This document shows positions 8,422-17,548 of a DNA stretch of 64,000 bases, piece by piece (positions within the stretch are counted from its first letter, which is position 1; each line of letters begins with the position of its first letter). Below the pieces are notes generated by a model, which was not told where the DNA came from, searched no databases, and saw nothing but the letters and a program-made list of their open reading frames with translations. This stretch comes from CAZJDV01 sp964544865. GTDB taxonomy: Bacteria; Chloroflexota; Dehalococcoidia; Lucifugimonadales; CAJWER01. A program made the translations under genes and the position numbers. The stretch is taken from positions 1 to 64,000 of the forward strand of contig CAZJDV010000001.1 in assembly GCA_964544865.1 (NCBI GenBank), read 5' to 3'.

Positions 8422-10176
8422 CTAGTCCCTCGGCACCACGGGCAGCGTGATGTGTGAAGGGTAGACGCCGTCATGGTGGATGGTCTGAAGCGCCGAGACC
8501 ATGACGCGGTCGCTGCCGATTGGCTCGCCGGTATTGGCGTTCCGGTCGAAACGAGGGAAGTTGCTGCTCGATATCTCCAGTCTGATGCTGTGTCCCTTCC
8601 AGAACAGGTTGCTGGTTGCCCACAGGTCGATCTCGAATTCGTGGATCTCGCCGGGCTCCAGAACCACGGCCCCCTCCTTCGGCCTCCTGTATCTGGCGCG
8701 AACGATGCCGTCCGTCAGATTTCTGGCATACCCATCGGGCTGGACGTCCACAAGCTTAGCTGTGAAGTCGGTGTCCGGGGCCGAGCTGGACGCAAAGAGG
8801 GTGACAGTGATCGGCCCCGTCACCTCCATGTAGTTCCCCAACGGAGGAGTCGAGTAGACCAGCACGTCGTGTCTCGCCTCGACCGGCCGCTGGTCGAACG
8901 CCCCCGCGGGGATGACACCCGGATCGCTCATGATCTGGCCTCCCCGGGTGGGAACGGGGTCTAAGGGATTGTACACATAGACGTCGGCGGGCTCGTTGTT
9001 GTGCGGGGCCTCGCGATCCAGCCTGCCGTCACCGTGCAGCGTGTTGGCCTTGCCCCCGCTGCGAAGGTAGTAGTTGACGGACTCCGCCCTGGCCAGCGGC
9101 CACTCGTCCTCCGAGCGCCACACGTTCTCGCCCATCACGAATATGTTGACCGGCTTTTCACTCGAGACTCCGTTGTTCTCACCCTTTAGCCAGTAGTCGT
9201 AATACCGCAGGATCTGGCCCTGGAGGTCCAACCCGAAGGAAGAGGCCTGGGAGCCAAAGCCGTACTCACCGGCCACGCTTTGGTTTATGCCGCCGTGGAT
9301 CCAGGGCCCTATGACGAGCCTCTGGCCGCGGCGGGCCTCCTCGGTCGCGCCCATCTCGCGCATCCGCGTAAAGTTGCGAATCGTCCCGCCCAGAAAAATA
9401 TCGTACCAGCCGCCATAGTTGAAGGCCGGTACGGTGATCTCGGAGTGTGACTCCTCAACGGAGATTCCACTCCAAAACGCGTCATACTCGGCGTGTTCAA
9501 GCCACTGGTAATAGTAGGGCGCCACGCCGCCTTGCAGGTCTGGCACCTCCGTTAGTGGGACGAAGTTGGAGCCCGACATGATGTTGTCTTTGGCCTCGAT
9601 TAGAATCTCAAGCTGCCGGGGCGAAAGAAATAGTCTACTTGAAAGGTTTTTCCAGTTGTCCAAGGTCAGCGAACCCAACGTCCACCAGAGGTTGAACCCC
9701 AACTGAAAGGCGCCACCCTGCCATGCCCATCCCTCGTGGTAGTCGGAAGCCGTCACCCCCGGCGCTATAGCCACGAGCGAAGGAGGCCGCGCCTTTGCCG
9801 CCAGCCATTGCGTCGCCCCGACGTACGAAGATCCGTACATGCCCACCTTGCCGTTGCACCAACTCTGGCCCGCCACCCACTCCACGGAGTCGAAGCCGTC
9901 GCTCATCTCGTCCACGAAGGTGTTGAACTCACCGTCAGAACTGAACCGGCCCCTCACGTCCTGGATGACGACCGCATAACCTCGCATTGCGGCACGTATA
10001 CCGTCGAGGGCGCTGGTCCTGCTCAGAGGGTCGCTCTTGTCATAGGGCGTGCGCTGAAGAAGGGCCGGAAACCCGCCGCTCGCGTCGGGCCGAAAAACGT
10101 CCACGTATGTTATCGTGCCATCCCGCAACATGAGAGGGCTGCTGGGCTCGAATATTACCGAATGCGGGCCGGCCAT
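8422..10176 (-). CDS. CocE/NonD family alpha/beta hydrolase (X-Pro dipeptidyl-peptidase-like)
   Basis: This 584-residue serine hydrolase is of the CocE type, which act on esters or amides. It has the N-terminal LRDGTITYVDVFRP, the oxyanion region LLQRTPYDKSD, VIQDVRGRFSSDGEF, and the nucleophile elbow MYGSSYVGATQW. The catalytic His is probably in GPWIHGG. The C-terminal jelly-roll domain includes VTLFASSSAPDTDFTAKLVDV. Length is typical and there is no signal peptide. It converges on the GrdB-like gene and is divergent from the VOC gene. A broken relative lies at 49-50.8 kb. Confidence 0.93.
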   Translation of the reverse strand: MAGPHSVIFEPSSPLMLRDGTITYVDVFRPDASGGFPALLQRTPYDKSDPLSRTSALDGIRAAMRGYAVVIQDVRGRFSSDGEFNTFVDEMSDGFDSVEWVAGQSWCNGKVGMYGSSYVGATQWLAAKARPPSLVAIAPGVTASDYHEGWAWQGGAFQLGFNLWWTLGSLTLDNWKNLSSRLFLSPRQLEILIEAKDNIMSGSNFVPLTEVPDLQGGVAPYYYQWLEHAEYDAFWSGISVEESHSEITVPAFNYGGWYDIFLGGTIRNFTRMREMGATEEARRGQRLVIGPWIHGGINQSVAGEYGFGSQASSFGLDLQGQILRYYDYWLKGENNGVSSEKPVNIFVMGENVWRSEDEWPLARAESVNYYLRSGGKANTLHGDGRLDREAPHNNEPADVYVYNPLDPVPTRGGQIMSDPGVIPAGAFDQRPVEARHDVLVYSTPPLGNYMEVTGPITVTLFASSSAPDTDFTAKLVDVQPDGYARNLTDGIVRARYRRPKEGAVVLEPGEIHEFEIDLWATSNLFWKGHSIRLEISSSNFPRFDRNANTGEPIGSDRVMVSALQTIHHDGVYPSHITLPVVPRD

Positions 10177-10410
10177 AGCTTTGGTCTCCTCTAGGACACC
10201 GAGCGTTTTCGGTTGCGCATGCTAGCACAGCGGCAACCGCGCCGCAAGCAGACGAATTGTTGGGCGAGATCGACTCACAACAGGCGATGGAAGATTCTGC
10301 GTCGAGCCCATCTACGCTTGCTCTGCGACTTCCCCTCGGGACGGCGCCATCCGTGGACGGTTTGGCGGCCGCTGTGTTAGTATCCGTCTTGGCTGGGCGA
10401 GGAGGTAGCA

Positions 10411-10842
10411 ATGATAAAGGGAATAAACCACAGCGGCATCGTCGTCGCGGACCTGGAGCAGGCGCTGGAGTTCTATCGCGATGTGCTGGGGCTGGAGGTC
10501 CTCGCCCGGAGGGAGCGGGACGGCGGCCCGATATCGGACGTGGTAGGGTATGACGACTGCCATATTGTGATAGCGGACGTGGGGACTCGCGAGGGCCGCG
10601 TGCTCGAGCTGATACAGTACGTCAACCCCCCACCGGGTCGGCGCCCCACCGAGGAGCGCAGCGTGCTGGGCGGAAGCCATGTGGCGTTTAACGTAGAGGA
10701 CATCTCACAGACCTACGAGGACGTGCTTCGAGGCGGCGCTCAGAGCCTCAACCCGCCGGTCGAGGTCGCACCGGGCAAGACGGTCTGCTACATGCAGGAC
10801 CCCGAGGGCAACTGGATCGAGCTGATTGAGTCCAGTGGATAG
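10411..10842 (+). CDS. VOC-family (glyoxalase/dioxygenase-fold) protein
   Basis: A 143-residue vicinal-oxygen-chelate metalloprotein with two beta-alpha-beta-beta-beta modules. Likely metal ligands are His7 (GINHSGIVV), the Glu in RVLELIQY, the His in GGSHVAFNV and the Glu in NWIELIE. It resembles methylmalonyl-CoA epimerase or lactoylglutathione-lyase-type proteins, but the substrate cannot be told. GAGGAGGTAGCA directly before the ATG is a strong ribosome site. It is first of a plus-strand run with the CoxG-like and amidohydrolase genes (40-56 nt gaps), probably one operon. Confidence 0.9.
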   Translation: MIKGINHSGIVVADLEQALEFYRDVLGLEVLARRERDGGPISDVVGYDDCHIVIADVGTREGRVLELIQYVNPPPGRRPTEERSVLGGSHVAFNVEDISQTYEDVLRGGAQSLNPPVEVAPGKTVCYMQDPEGNWIELIESSG

Positions 10843-10881
10843 GATCGCACCTCTGCTCGGCAACCTTGAACGAGTCATCCC

Positions 10882-11322
10882 GTGAAGGTTGAAGGCACCT
10901 ACTCTTTCGATGCCACCCCGGACCGCGTCTGGGCGATCTTGCTGGCCCCGACGGCCCTCGCGGCCTGTATTCCCGGTTGCCGCGAGTTCAAGGGGTTGGG
11001 CGACGACCGGTACGAGGTAGTCATGAGGGCAGGCATGGGAGCCATCGGCGGAACGTATCGAGGGAAAGTCGCCCTGACCGACATCGACGAAGGCCGATCG
11101 TTCAGGATGATCGTCGAGGGCAAGGGCTCCGGCGGCAGCATCAGGGGCGACAGCCTTCTGAGCCTCCAGGAGCGAGACGGCGCGACCCAGATTTCGGTCG
11201 ACGGCGACGCCCGGGTCACCGGCATCATCGCCCGCGTAGGCCAGCGGCTCATCGGCAGCGCGTCCAAGCTCATGATGGACCAGTTCTTCCAGTGCATGAG
11301 ACTCAAACTTGACGACCGATAG
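10882..11322 (+). CDS. CoxG-like SRPBCC domain protein
   Basis: A 146-residue SRPBCC (START-like) domain of the CO-dehydrogenase subunit G family. The characteristic start is GTYSFDATPDRVWAIL and ACIPGCREF, followed by the GKVALTDIDEG strand and the C-terminal helix GQRLIGSASKLMMDQFF. CoxG binds the membrane and helps mature or recruit molybdenum hydroxylases in other bacteria. No CoxL/M/S genes are nearby, so here the role is open. The start is GTG 10882. It lies between the VOC and amidohydrolase genes. Confidence 0.9.
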   Translation: MKVEGTYSFDATPDRVWAILLAPTALAACIPGCREFKGLGDDRYEVVMRAGMGAIGGTYRGKVALTDIDEGRSFRMIVEGKGSGGSIRGDSLLSLQERDGATQISVDGDARVTGIIARVGQRLIGSASKLMMDQFFQCMRLKLDDR

Positions 11323-11378
11323 CCCGAGGCCCTGCTCGCGGACGACTCAGCACAGGTCCCTCCCCAGAGGACTCCGTC

Positions 11379-12281
11379 ATGACCACTCTAACGAAAGACA
11401 GGATAATCGACGCGCACATCCACGTCTGGGCGGCGGACAAGAAAAAGTACCCCCTGGCGCCCGGCATGGAGGAGTCCGACCTCTGGATTCCATCCTACGA
11501 GCCCGCAGACCATCTGAATATTGCCCGTCCCCATGGTGTCGGCCGCATCAACATGGTGCAGATGACCTGGTATGGCACGGATCACAGCTATATTCTGGAC
11601 ATCATCGCCGCCGATCCGAAACACTTCGTTGGCACGGGTATCGTGCTCGCGATTACCGATGTCGATGTCGGCAGCCCGGGAAACGCGATGCTCGCCCTGT
11701 CCCGCGGAGGCATCTATGCGTTCCGGGTCAGGGGGAGGAGCGCGCGTCCCCGCCCGCTGGGCGACGGGCCTCGATGGATGGACCACCCGGGGTACATTGA
11801 GATGTTCGAGACCGGGGCCGAGCACAATCTGGCCCTCAGCTTCCTGATGCAGGCCTCCGACCTGCCCGAGCTGGACCGCATGTGCACGCTATTCCCCGAG
11901 ACCCCGGTTATCATCGACCACCTGTGCCTGATCGGCGCCGGCGGACGGCTCCCCGAAGACAACATCCAGGCCCTGCGCAACATGGCCAGTCACAAGAACG
12001 TGATGATAAAGGTCGGGCCATTCAACCATCTGGGCGCCAAGAAGCGGCCGTACCTCGACCTGTTGCCGCTCGTGGAGAGGGTCATCGACGCCTTCGGACC
12101 CGAGCGGTGCATGTGGGAGAGCGACAGCCCCGCCCTCAGGCCCGGTAACTACGATGCCGACCCGGCCGCTGACTTCGAGGCGTGCCTCGCCCTGATTCGG
12201 GACCACGCCGGATTCCTCAGCCCGTCCGACAAGGACCAGGTCCTCTTCAAGACCGCAGAGGACTTGTTTTTCAGGCGCTAG
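11379..12281 (+). CDS. Amidohydrolase family 2 protein (metal-dependent TIM barrel)
   Basis: The 300-residue TIM-barrel hydrolase or decarboxylase is of the amidohydrolase-2 type (ACMSD, gamma-resorcylate decarboxylase and lactonase relatives). The N-terminal metal motif is IDAHIHVW (HxH), a further His is in VIIDHLCLIG, and the late-barrel Asp is in MWESDSPALRPG. Size is normal. Substrates of the family include aromatic acids and dicarboxylate lactones, so it may act with the VOC and CoxG-like neighbours on aromatic catabolites; that is inference. The ribosome site is modest (AGAGGA). Confidence 0.88.
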   Translation: MTTLTKDRIIDAHIHVWAADKKKYPLAPGMEESDLWIPSYEPADHLNIARPHGVGRINMVQMTWYGTDHSYILDIIAADPKHFVGTGIVLAITDVDVGSPGNAMLALSRGGIYAFRVRGRSARPRPLGDGPRWMDHPGYIEMFETGAEHNLALSFLMQASDLPELDRMCTLFPETPVIIDHLCLIGAGGRLPEDNIQALRNMASHKNVMIKVGPFNHLGAKKRPYLDLLPLVERVIDAFGPERCMWESDSPALRPGNYDADPAADFEACLALIRDHAGFLSPSDKDQVLFKTAEDLFFRR

Positions 12282-12385
12282 AGGCATTGTCAAAGATGAC
12301 TTGATCTGGATCACCCCGATTGCGCGTGCTGGATGGCAGGTCTGGCGTTCAGCTTACGAACAGGATAGAGATTGGAGGTCCAGGC

Positions 12386-12841
12386 GTGCCGGCGCCAAAT
12401 AGGACCGTTGTCAGGGACTACTTCGAAAAGGTCGTCAACCGGCACGACTGGGCGGCAAGCAGCGAGCTAGTCGACGACGTTGTAGATGGTAGTGATCGTC
12501 CGGGCCTGTTGCCAAGATTGGAATGCAATAAGCAGCTCGCCGAAATGTACTTCAGGGCGTTTCCCAACCTCCAGGTCACAATCGACGATCAGGTCACAGA
12601 GGGCGATAGAGTCGTAACTCGTTGGACCGCTCGTGGAACCCACCAAGGAGAGTTCAGCGGCGGGATTCCGCCTGCGCCGCATCTGGTCGGCATGCACCGA
12701 GTCACCCCAACGGGTAGGGAGGTGAGCATAAGTGGAATCGCGTTTGACATCCTAGCTAAAGACAAGATCATCGAGCACTTTGGCGTCCACGACTCACTGG
12801 GTATGTTGCGGCGGATCGGAGTGCTCCCGGCCACGAAATAG
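12386..12841 (+). CDS. SnoaL-like / ester-cyclase-fold protein
   Basis: An NTF2-fold protein of about 151 residues in the SnoaL-like polyketide cyclase family. It has VVRDYFEKVVNRHDW, MYFRAFPNLQVTIDDQVTEGDRVVTRWTARGTH, GEFSGGIPP and IAFDILAKDKIIEHFGVHD. The start GTG 12386 is preferred because GGAGGT (12374-12379) lies 6 nt upstream and the product then begins as family members do. Such stand-alone proteins are common and rarely characterised. It is 100 nt after the amidohydrolase. Confidence 0.85.
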   Translation: MPAPNRTVVRDYFEKVVNRHDWAASSELVDDVVDGSDRPGLLPRLECNKQLAEMYFRAFPNLQVTIDDQVTEGDRVVTRWTARGTHQGEFSGGIPPAPHLVGMHRVTPTGREVSISGIAFDILAKDKIIEHFGVHDSLGMLRRIGVLPATK

Positions 12842-12925
12842 CAGTGGGGCGAATCGCGGTGCTTATTTCCGTATGCCTTTTGGCGTCAGTTCCGGAGCTT
12901 TACGGCGGAGGCTCGACGCACTAAG

Positions 12926-14179
12926 ATGTCCGGCATGCGCGTTTCAAGATCTGTGTTCCAGACACAGTTTCCATACCACGGGTGGCTGATCGTCGCCGTC
13001 GTGTTTCTCTCCTCGGCTCTGTCCATCGGACCGGGCTACGCATTCGGGCTTTTCATAGAGCCGCTAAGGGACGCCTTCCCAACCTGGCAGCGCACCGCCA
13101 TCAGCGCCTCACTCTCATTCGCGGCCGTGGGCAGCCTCACCTCACCCCTGGTCGGCCGGTTGATGGACCGCTACGGCGCCAGGCCAATAATGACGGTGTC
13201 GCTGGGCATCATGGGCGCAAGCTTTCTGCTGCGGCCGCTGATGACTCAACTATGGCACTGGTACGCGCTAAGCTTCTTCCAATACGTCGCTTTCTCAGGC
13301 TCGGCGGGACTTCCCGCAGGCCGCCTGGTGGGGGTTTGGTTCCCGCGCTGGCGGGGTAGGGTCATGGGGCTGACGACTATGGGCAACAACTTCGGCGGGC
13401 TCTCGGTCCCTTTGATGACCGGCTTTCTCCTGGCATCGGGCAATTGGCAAGCCTCTTTCCTGTTGCTGGCCGGGCTGACGTTTCTGATAGCGCTGCTATC
13501 GCTGGTAATCATCCGCGAGCAGCCGAGCCTGGCCGTTACGGACCCCACGAGTGCGAGTCCGACCCCGCCGGCCGCCGAGCTGACGGGCTGGACCGTTCAC
13601 GACGCCCTGCGCAGCAGGAGCTTTTACGTCTTGACACTGGCCATGACGCTTGGCTCCTTCACCTATAGCGCGGTGCTGCCCCAGGTATCGGACCACCTGG
13701 GCGTTGCTGGGATGGCCCGCACGACTGTTCCCCTCGCCATCAGCCTGCTGGCGGCGTTCGGCATGGTGGGCAAGCTCAGCTTCGGTTATCTCTCGGAGAG
13801 ATTCACCGCCAGGCGTATGATGATGGCCAGCCTCAGCGGGCAGTTGGTGTTCGTGGTCCTGATGGTCAACTTCCCTACCGCGCCTCTGGCATGGATTTTC
13901 GTACCCTTGTTCGGCCTGTTCATGGGGTCCTACGGTACGCTTGTGCCGCTCGTGGTTCAGGAGGCTTTCGGACTCAGGCACTTCGGTAGCATCACGGGGC
14001 TGATGACGTTGGCCACGGTCGTGCCGTTCTTCGCCGGTCCGCTGCTGGCAGGAGCGTCGTTCGATTTGACGGACAGCTACGGCGTCGGATTCTTGTTCGT
14101 GGCCGCGATGTTCGCCGTTGCGGTCGTGACGCTGAGCCTGGCGGGAGCGCCCAACCCGTCAGCTAGGAGCGCAGGCTAG
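12926..14179 (+). CDS. MFS transporter (monocarboxylate/oxalate-formate antiporter-like)
   Basis: A 417-residue 12-TM major facilitator. It starts with YHGWLIVAVVFLSSALSIGPG, has the loop 2-3 signature GRLMDRYGARP, the GNNFGGLSVPL helix 5 and FGYLSERFTARR between helices 8 and 9. The style resembles the monocarboxylate-transporter-like/OFA families, which carry small organic acids. Length is normal and the frame is open. It sits between the SnoaL-like gene and SRAP and may import substrates for the preceding enzymes (inference). Confidence 0.9.
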   Translation: MSGMRVSRSVFQTQFPYHGWLIVAVVFLSSALSIGPGYAFGLFIEPLRDAFPTWQRTAISASLSFAAVGSLTSPLVGRLMDRYGARPIMTVSLGIMGASFLLRPLMTQLWHWYALSFFQYVAFSGSAGLPAGRLVGVWFPRWRGRVMGLTTMGNNFGGLSVPLMTGFLLASGNWQASFLLLAGLTFLIALLSLVIIREQPSLAVTDPTSASPTPPAAELTGWTVHDALRSRSFYVLTLAMTLGSFTYSAVLPQVSDHLGVAGMARTTVPLAISLLAAFGMVGKLSFGYLSERFTARRMMMASLSGQLVFVVLMVNFPTAPLAWIFVPLFGLFMGSYGTLVPLVVQEAFGLRHFGSITGLMTLATVVPFFAGPLLAGASFDLTDSYGVGFLFVAAMFAVAVVTLSLAGAPNPSARSAG

Positions 14180-14197
14180 CGAGGAGAGCGGTAAATC

Positions 14198-14893
14198 ATG
14201 TGCGGTCGCTACAGCGTCGTAAAAAGCCAGGGTGAGATTGAGGGCGCGTTCGACGTACACCTCTCCGGCTTTGACTGGGCTCCGTCGTTGCGACGCTATA
14301 ATGTGGCGCCCACCCAGGAGGCGCTGGTCATCACTCATGAGAAGGAGCGGCGCGAGGCCCGCCTCTTCAGGTGGGGCCTGGTCCCGGTGTGGGACCAAAA
14401 TAGAAGACTCATCAACATACGCGATGACACCCTTCGAGACAAACGCACCTTCCGCCGAAATCTACTGCACGGCCGCTGCCTGGTAGTGGCGGACGGCTTC
14501 TACGAGTGGGAAAAGATCAGTAGCAAGCGAAAGGCGCCGATGTACATCAGGCTCGAGGGCGGCCAGGCCTTCGCCTTGGCCGGACTGTACTCCAGGCGTG
14601 GCGCCGTACAGGTCGGCGCCCCATCCTTCTCCATAATCACCACGGCCCCAAACGACGTGGTAGGGCCCATCCACGACCGAATGCCTGTTATCCTATCGCC
14701 GGATGCCGCGGACACATGGCTCGACGCCGACCTGAACGAGGAGAGCGATCTAGGTGGGCTGCTCTCACTGCTGGGTCCGTTCCCGGCAGCGCAGATGGAG
14801 GCCTACGAGGTGTCGAAGGTGGTGAACTCCCCATCAAACGATGGCCCGGACTGCATCGCGCCCGTGAACGGGAGCCAGTCCTCACTTCTGTAG
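14198..14893 (+). CDS. SRAP-domain protein (YedK/HMCES family)
   Basis: SOS-response-associated peptidase family. It forms a thiazolidine crosslink with abasic sites in single-stranded DNA through its N-terminal Cys and so protects them. The catalytic set is visible: Cys2 (MCGRYS), the Asn in RRYNVAPTQ, the Glu in DGFYEWEK and the His in GPIHDRMPVIL. The usual NARSET motif is here INIRDDT, a mild divergence. It has 231 residues, normal. It begins 18 nt after the MFS stop and is followed by the penicillin acylase after 30 nt. Confidence 0.95.
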   Translation: MCGRYSVVKSQGEIEGAFDVHLSGFDWAPSLRRYNVAPTQEALVITHEKERREARLFRWGLVPVWDQNRRLINIRDDTLRDKRTFRRNLLHGRCLVVADGFYEWEKISSKRKAPMYIRLEGGQAFALAGLYSRRGAVQVGAPSFSIITTAPNDVVGPIHDRMPVILSPDAADTWLDADLNEESDLGGLLSLLGPFPAAQMEAYEVSKVVNSPSNDGPDCIAPVNGSQSSLL

Positions 14894-14923
14894 AGCGGCG
14901 GGGCCGCCAGGAAAGGACCCAGG

Positions 14924-17314
14924 ATGAAACTTGCGGACGGCGATATACTGCACAGGCTCGGAGCCGGCGAGGCCATAGACTCGGTGTGCGCCGCCGCCGG
15001 CATGACCAGGGGTGAGTTCGACGCCTGGTGGGACGGCAAGCTCGCCGCGAAGCTCCCTGAGGTGACAGGCGACAGGCAGGTCGACGGAGTGGCGCAAGTC
15101 GAGATACTGCGTGACCAGTGGGGGATCCCGCACATATTCGCCGACTCGCGATACGACCTGTTCTTCGGCTACGGGTTCGCCATGGGCCAGGACCGCCTCT
15201 GGCAGCTCGACTATCTGCGCCGGAAGGCGATGGGCCGCCTGTCAGAGGTCCTCGGTCCGTCCGGCGTGGACCTCGACATCGTCGCGCGCACGGTGGGAAT
15301 CAACCGCGTCGCGACGGCGGAGGTGAAGCGTCTGCCGGCGGAGACGCTTGTCACCCTGGAGGCGTTCTCCAGGGGCATCAACGCCGCCATGAACGAGTGC
15401 CGCGACCGTCTCCCCATAGAGTTCGACCTTCTGGGGTACTCCCCGGAGGAGTGGTCGCCCATGGACTCGGTCGCGATCTGGGCCGAGTTTCGCTGGTACC
15501 TGACCGGCCGCCTCCCGGTTATCGTCCTGCCCGAGCTGGCAAGGCGCGCCCTCGGCAACGGCCCACTCTACCAGGCTTTCCTGACGGGTGAGGCCGAGGA
15601 CGAGAGCATTCTGCCCGAGGGCTCGTATCCGTCCCGCCCTTCGGGCGTGGATAGAGTCGGCCACGTGGTCAGCGACCCGGACGAAGGGCTGGGCAGCAAC
15701 AACTGGGTTATTGGAAGCGACCGCTCCACGACCGGGCTGCCGATGGTCGCCAGCGACCCACACATCGCCTTCGGCAGCGTCTCCTGCTGGTACGAAGTGC
15801 ACCTTTCGGGCTCGGGGTTCAACGTCGTGGGCACTGGCTACGCGGGAGTGCCGGGGGTGCTGTTCGGCCGGAACGAGCGCGTGGCCTGGGGACTGACCAA
15901 CAACATCTGCGCCCAGCGAGACCTCTATCAAGAGAGAGAGGACGCCGGGCATCCCGGTAGTTTCCTCTACGACGGAGCGTGGGAGCCCACTAGTGAGATC
16001 GAGGAGCGAATCGAGGTCAAGGGAGACAGCCCCGTCACAAGGACGGTGCGATTCTCGCGCAACGGCCCCATCGTCAACGAGATACTGCCCCCACCGACGA
16101 GGGACACGGGCCCGGTCTCGTTGAAGTGGATGGGCCACGAGCCATGTGACGAGATCACGAGCATGATTGCGATGAACCGGGCCGCCAGCGCATCGGAGTT
16201 CCGCGAGGCGCTCCGCACATGGGTCGTGCCCACGTGGAGCTTCGGCTTCGCGGACGTCGACGGGCACATCGGGTACCAGGCCGTCGGCCGCGTCCCTATC
16301 AAGGAGAGCTGGGGCCGGGGCTACAGGCCCGGCTGGGACCCCAGCCACCAGTGGGACGCCCAGATACCTTACGACGGGATGCCGGCGCTGGCCGATCCGC
16401 CCCAGGGCTGGGTCAGGTCCGCCAACAACCGCACCGCGCCCGATGACTTCCCCTACCCGCTCTCCGGGGTGTGGAGCAGCGGATACCGCGCCCGCCGCAT
16501 CCGGCAGATGATCGAGGAGAAGGACAAGCTATCTCGAGCCGACATTGCCAGGATGCAGCAGGACGTTCTCTCCCTGCGAGCGGTGGACGCCGTGCCCGGC
16601 CTGCTGAGGCTGCTTCACGGCGTCACCGACGCGCGGGTGCTCAAAGCCGTGGGATACCTCGAGTCATGGGACCGGCGGATGGAGCCCGATAGCGTGGGCG
16701 CCTCGATATTTGAGTTGTTCTTCCCGCACTGGGCGGACGAGGTCACTGCAGAACGATTCGAGGGCGACGCGACACCGCTCCTGGCCGGCGCCATCAGCGG
16801 ACTGGCCACGGAGATTCTCTCGGTGGACCGCCACGGCTGGTTCGCCGCAGGCAGCCGCGTGGGCGCGGCCCTCAAGGCCGTGAACGCTACACTCGACGAC
16901 CTGACCGAGCGGCTGGGCGACGACATGGCGGCATGGACCTGGGGGAGCATCCACAAGCTCCGACTGAGCCATCAGCTCGCCGGCCGAGGCGAGATATTCG
17001 AGACCCTGGAGCGCGGTGGAGACCCGGTGGGCGGCAGTGGGATCACGGTCTGCAACACAGGCTTCGACCCTAACTATATGGCCGCCATGGGGGCCAACTA
17101 CCGGCTGAACGCCGATCTGGCCGACGATCCGCCCGGCCTCTGGGCCGTCGACACCGCGGGGCAGTCCGGCCATCCGGCCAGTTCCAACTACTGCGACCAG
17201 CCGTCCGACTGGCTGGCCGGCCGCCACCACTACCTGCCCCTCGACAGGGCGCGGGTGGAGGCGAGCGCCAGGAACGCGCTGCGGCTGCATGGGGCGGACC
17301 TTTCACGCCGGTGA
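14924..17314 (+). CDS. Penicillin acylase family Ntn hydrolase with extra N-terminal helical domain
   Basis: This 796-residue precursor belongs to the penicillin G acylase/AHL-acylase family, which hydrolyses amide-linked acyl groups and self-processes into alpha and beta chains. The alpha part has QWGIPHIFADSRYDLFFGYG and MGQDRLWQLDYLRR. The beta-chain nucleophile is the Ser in GLGSNNWVIG (near residue 261), followed by MVASDPHIAFG, GVPGVLFGRNERVAWGLTNN and a late SGHPASSNYCDQPSDW. The first 45 residues (GEAIDSVCAAAGMTRGEFDAWW) look like a helix-turn-helix-type bundle, with no signal peptide. Family members are usually exported. AGGAAAGGA precedes the ATG. Confidence 0.93.
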   Translation: MKLADGDILHRLGAGEAIDSVCAAAGMTRGEFDAWWDGKLAAKLPEVTGDRQVDGVAQVEILRDQWGIPHIFADSRYDLFFGYGFAMGQDRLWQLDYLRRKAMGRLSEVLGPSGVDLDIVARTVGINRVATAEVKRLPAETLVTLEAFSRGINAAMNECRDRLPIEFDLLGYSPEEWSPMDSVAIWAEFRWYLTGRLPVIVLPELARRALGNGPLYQAFLTGEAEDESILPEGSYPSRPSGVDRVGHVVSDPDEGLGSNNWVIGSDRSTTGLPMVASDPHIAFGSVSCWYEVHLSGSGFNVVGTGYAGVPGVLFGRNERVAWGLTNNICAQRDLYQEREDAGHPGSFLYDGAWEPTSEIEERIEVKGDSPVTRTVRFSRNGPIVNEILPPPTRDTGPVSLKWMGHEPCDEITSMIAMNRAASASEFREALRTWVVPTWSFGFADVDGHIGYQAVGRVPIKESWGRGYRPGWDPSHQWDAQIPYDGMPALADPPQGWVRSANNRTAPDDFPYPLSGVWSSGYRARRIRQMIEEKDKLSRADIARMQQDVLSLRAVDAVPGLLRLLHGVTDARVLKAVGYLESWDRRMEPDSVGASIFELFFPHWADEVTAERFEGDATPLLAGAISGLATEILSVDRHGWFAAGSRVGAALKAVNATLDDLTERLGDDMAAWTWGSIHKLRLSHQLAGRGEIFETLERGGDPVGGSGITVCNTGFDPNYMAAMGANYRLNADLADDPPGLWAVDTAGQSGHPASSNYCDQPSDWLAGRHHYLPLDRARVEASARNALRLHGADLSRR

Positions 17315-17386
17315 GACCGCGAGTCCCCAGGCTACTGGCCGGGACATGAAAGCTGTCCGAATTGCGAGCGCGAAAGGAGGTCCAAT

Positions 17387-17464
17387 ATGGATAACACGAC
17401 CCGGCTGGTGAGTGTGGGACGTGGACGCCTGGTCAGACCGGTCCTTCGGCTACTAAAGAATTGA
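17387..17464 (+). CDS. Small ORF, 25 residues, basic
   Basis: An ATG with a near-perfect ribosome site (AAAGGAGGT, 4-5 nt before) opens 25 codons: MDNTTRLVSVGRGRLVRPV and then LRLLKN. Five of 25 residues are Arg and one is Lys. Its TGA overlaps the TTGACA of the following promoter. I recognise no family. It could be a leader peptide, a small protein or chance; the ribosome site is the only strong support. Confidence 0.4.
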   Translation: MDNTTRLVSVGRGRLVRPVLRLLKN

Positions 17465-17496
17465 CACACATACCGTATTGGCGTTCAATTGAACGC
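17461..17496 (+). promoter_or_regulatory. Promoter with 16-bp palindromic operator
   Basis: A perfect TTGACA (17461-17466), a 17-nt spacer and TTCAAT (17484-17489) form a sigma-70-like promoter. The -10 lies inside the perfect palindrome GCGTTCAATTGAACGC (17481-17496), which looks like a repressor site. The zinc-ribbon/RDD gene starts about 53 nt downstream. Confidence 0.6.
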
Positions 17497-17548
17497 TCTT
17501 CCCGACTGTTCAGATGAGAAGATTGGCGTCAATATGTAGGAGGGGGAA

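Noticed and set aside
15242..16348. Long minus-strand open frame opposite the penicillin acylase gene
   Set aside because: Its translation is low-complexity Arg/Gly/Val-rich text without any family motif, while the plus strand encodes a complete, motif-bearing protein.
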